In this document: one piece after another, positions 63,951-64,000 of the stretch
How the letters are laid out: every line of letters begins with the position of its first letter
How positions within the stretch are numbered: the first letter of the stretch is position 1
Assembly: GCF_002995785.1 (NCBI RefSeq)
Contig: NZ_PVXO01000051.1
Coordinates: forward strand, 1 to 64,000
Reading direction: 5' to 3'
DNA length: 64,000 nucleotides
Source of the DNA: Clostridium liquoris
Lineage (GTDB): Bacteria; Bacillota; Clostridia; Clostridiales; Clostridiaceae
Made by a program: the position numbers and the translations under genes
The notes under the pieces: model-generated
The model's input: the letters and a program-made list of their open reading frames with translations, nothing else
Database searches by the model: none
What the model was told of the DNA's origin: nothing

Positions 63951-64000
63951 ATGAAAAAAGATACCTTTTTCAGGGATTCTTTTATATTAACTCTATCCAA
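63951..64000 (+). CDS. SpoVB-like flippase, start only
   Basis: The first 16 codons read MKKDTFFRDSFILTLS; then the window ends. This opening is typical of SpoVB/MATE-type polysaccharide flippases (MKK-TF--ss-LILT). AGGGAG lies 9 bases before the ATG. The rest is outside the window, so the family is inferred from the N-terminus alone. Confidence 0.55.
   Translation, partial: MKKDTFFRDSFILTLS

Overview
The window is low-G+C DNA with strong AAGGAGG-type ribosome binding sites, short intergenic gaps and T-rich hairpin terminators. The gene content is that of an anaerobic, spore-forming Clostridium (cluster I): a complete Rnf complex, a V-type ATPase operon, a flavodiiron protein, a reverse-rubrerythrin-like protein, GerMN and SpoVB-like genes, HPr kinase and class II FBPase. 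The species cannot be fixed from sequence reading alone. No rRNA, tRNA or CRISPR array was seen.

Layout. 0.2-12.4 kb: threonine aldolase, a GerMN lipoprotein, Nudix/UPF0210/ACT genes, an unknown-plus-TPR pair, an alpha/beta hydrolase, a large ABC exporter with a coiled-coil permease, and a cardiolipin synthase broken by an internal out-of-frame deletion. 12.4-22.7 kb is an accessory region: a SPASM-like radical SAM protein followed by a possible 15-codon ORF, small Xre/membrane-protein cassettes, a lone TnpB whose right end abuts a decapitated DUF3784 gene, a BlaI/M56 sensor pair, a PadR/DUF2812 pair, a 39-bp palindrome family, and remnants of the radical SAM gene and of the purL 3' end. 22.7-30.6 kb: single-chain purL, an LTA-synthase-like enzyme, then apbE, a NusG_II protein and a Gx transporter, facing the rnf operon. 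30.7-35.6 kb: rnfCDGEAB on the minus strand. 35.9-50 kb: housekeeping and redox genes, including PhzF-like, ThrE halves, a CsoR-like regulator, aminopeptidase, CorA, MTHFS, HprK, MTAP, GlpX, flavodoxin-like protein, flavodiiron protein, HelD and an ECF S-component. 51.2-59.8 kb: V-ATPase operon H-I-K-E-C-F-A-B-D. 60-64 kb: a B12-type radical SAM protein with a methyltransferase-like partner, an unsecreted zinc phospholipase C homologue, a rubrerythrin-like protein and the start of a SpoVB-like flippase.

How it fits together. ApbE can attach FMN to the RnfG and RnfD threonines seen here. Rnf would turn ferredoxin oxidation into an ion gradient. The V-ATPase proteolipid carries all the residues known to bind Na+ in Enterococcus NtpK, so a sodium circuit between Rnf and the ATPase is plausible. 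The least explained material is the mosaic accessory region at 12.9-22.8 kb. No clearly new multi-gene system could be proven; the best leads are the TnpB locus, the radical SAM/short-ORF locus with its mosaic remnant, and the palindrome family with a compensatory base-pair change.
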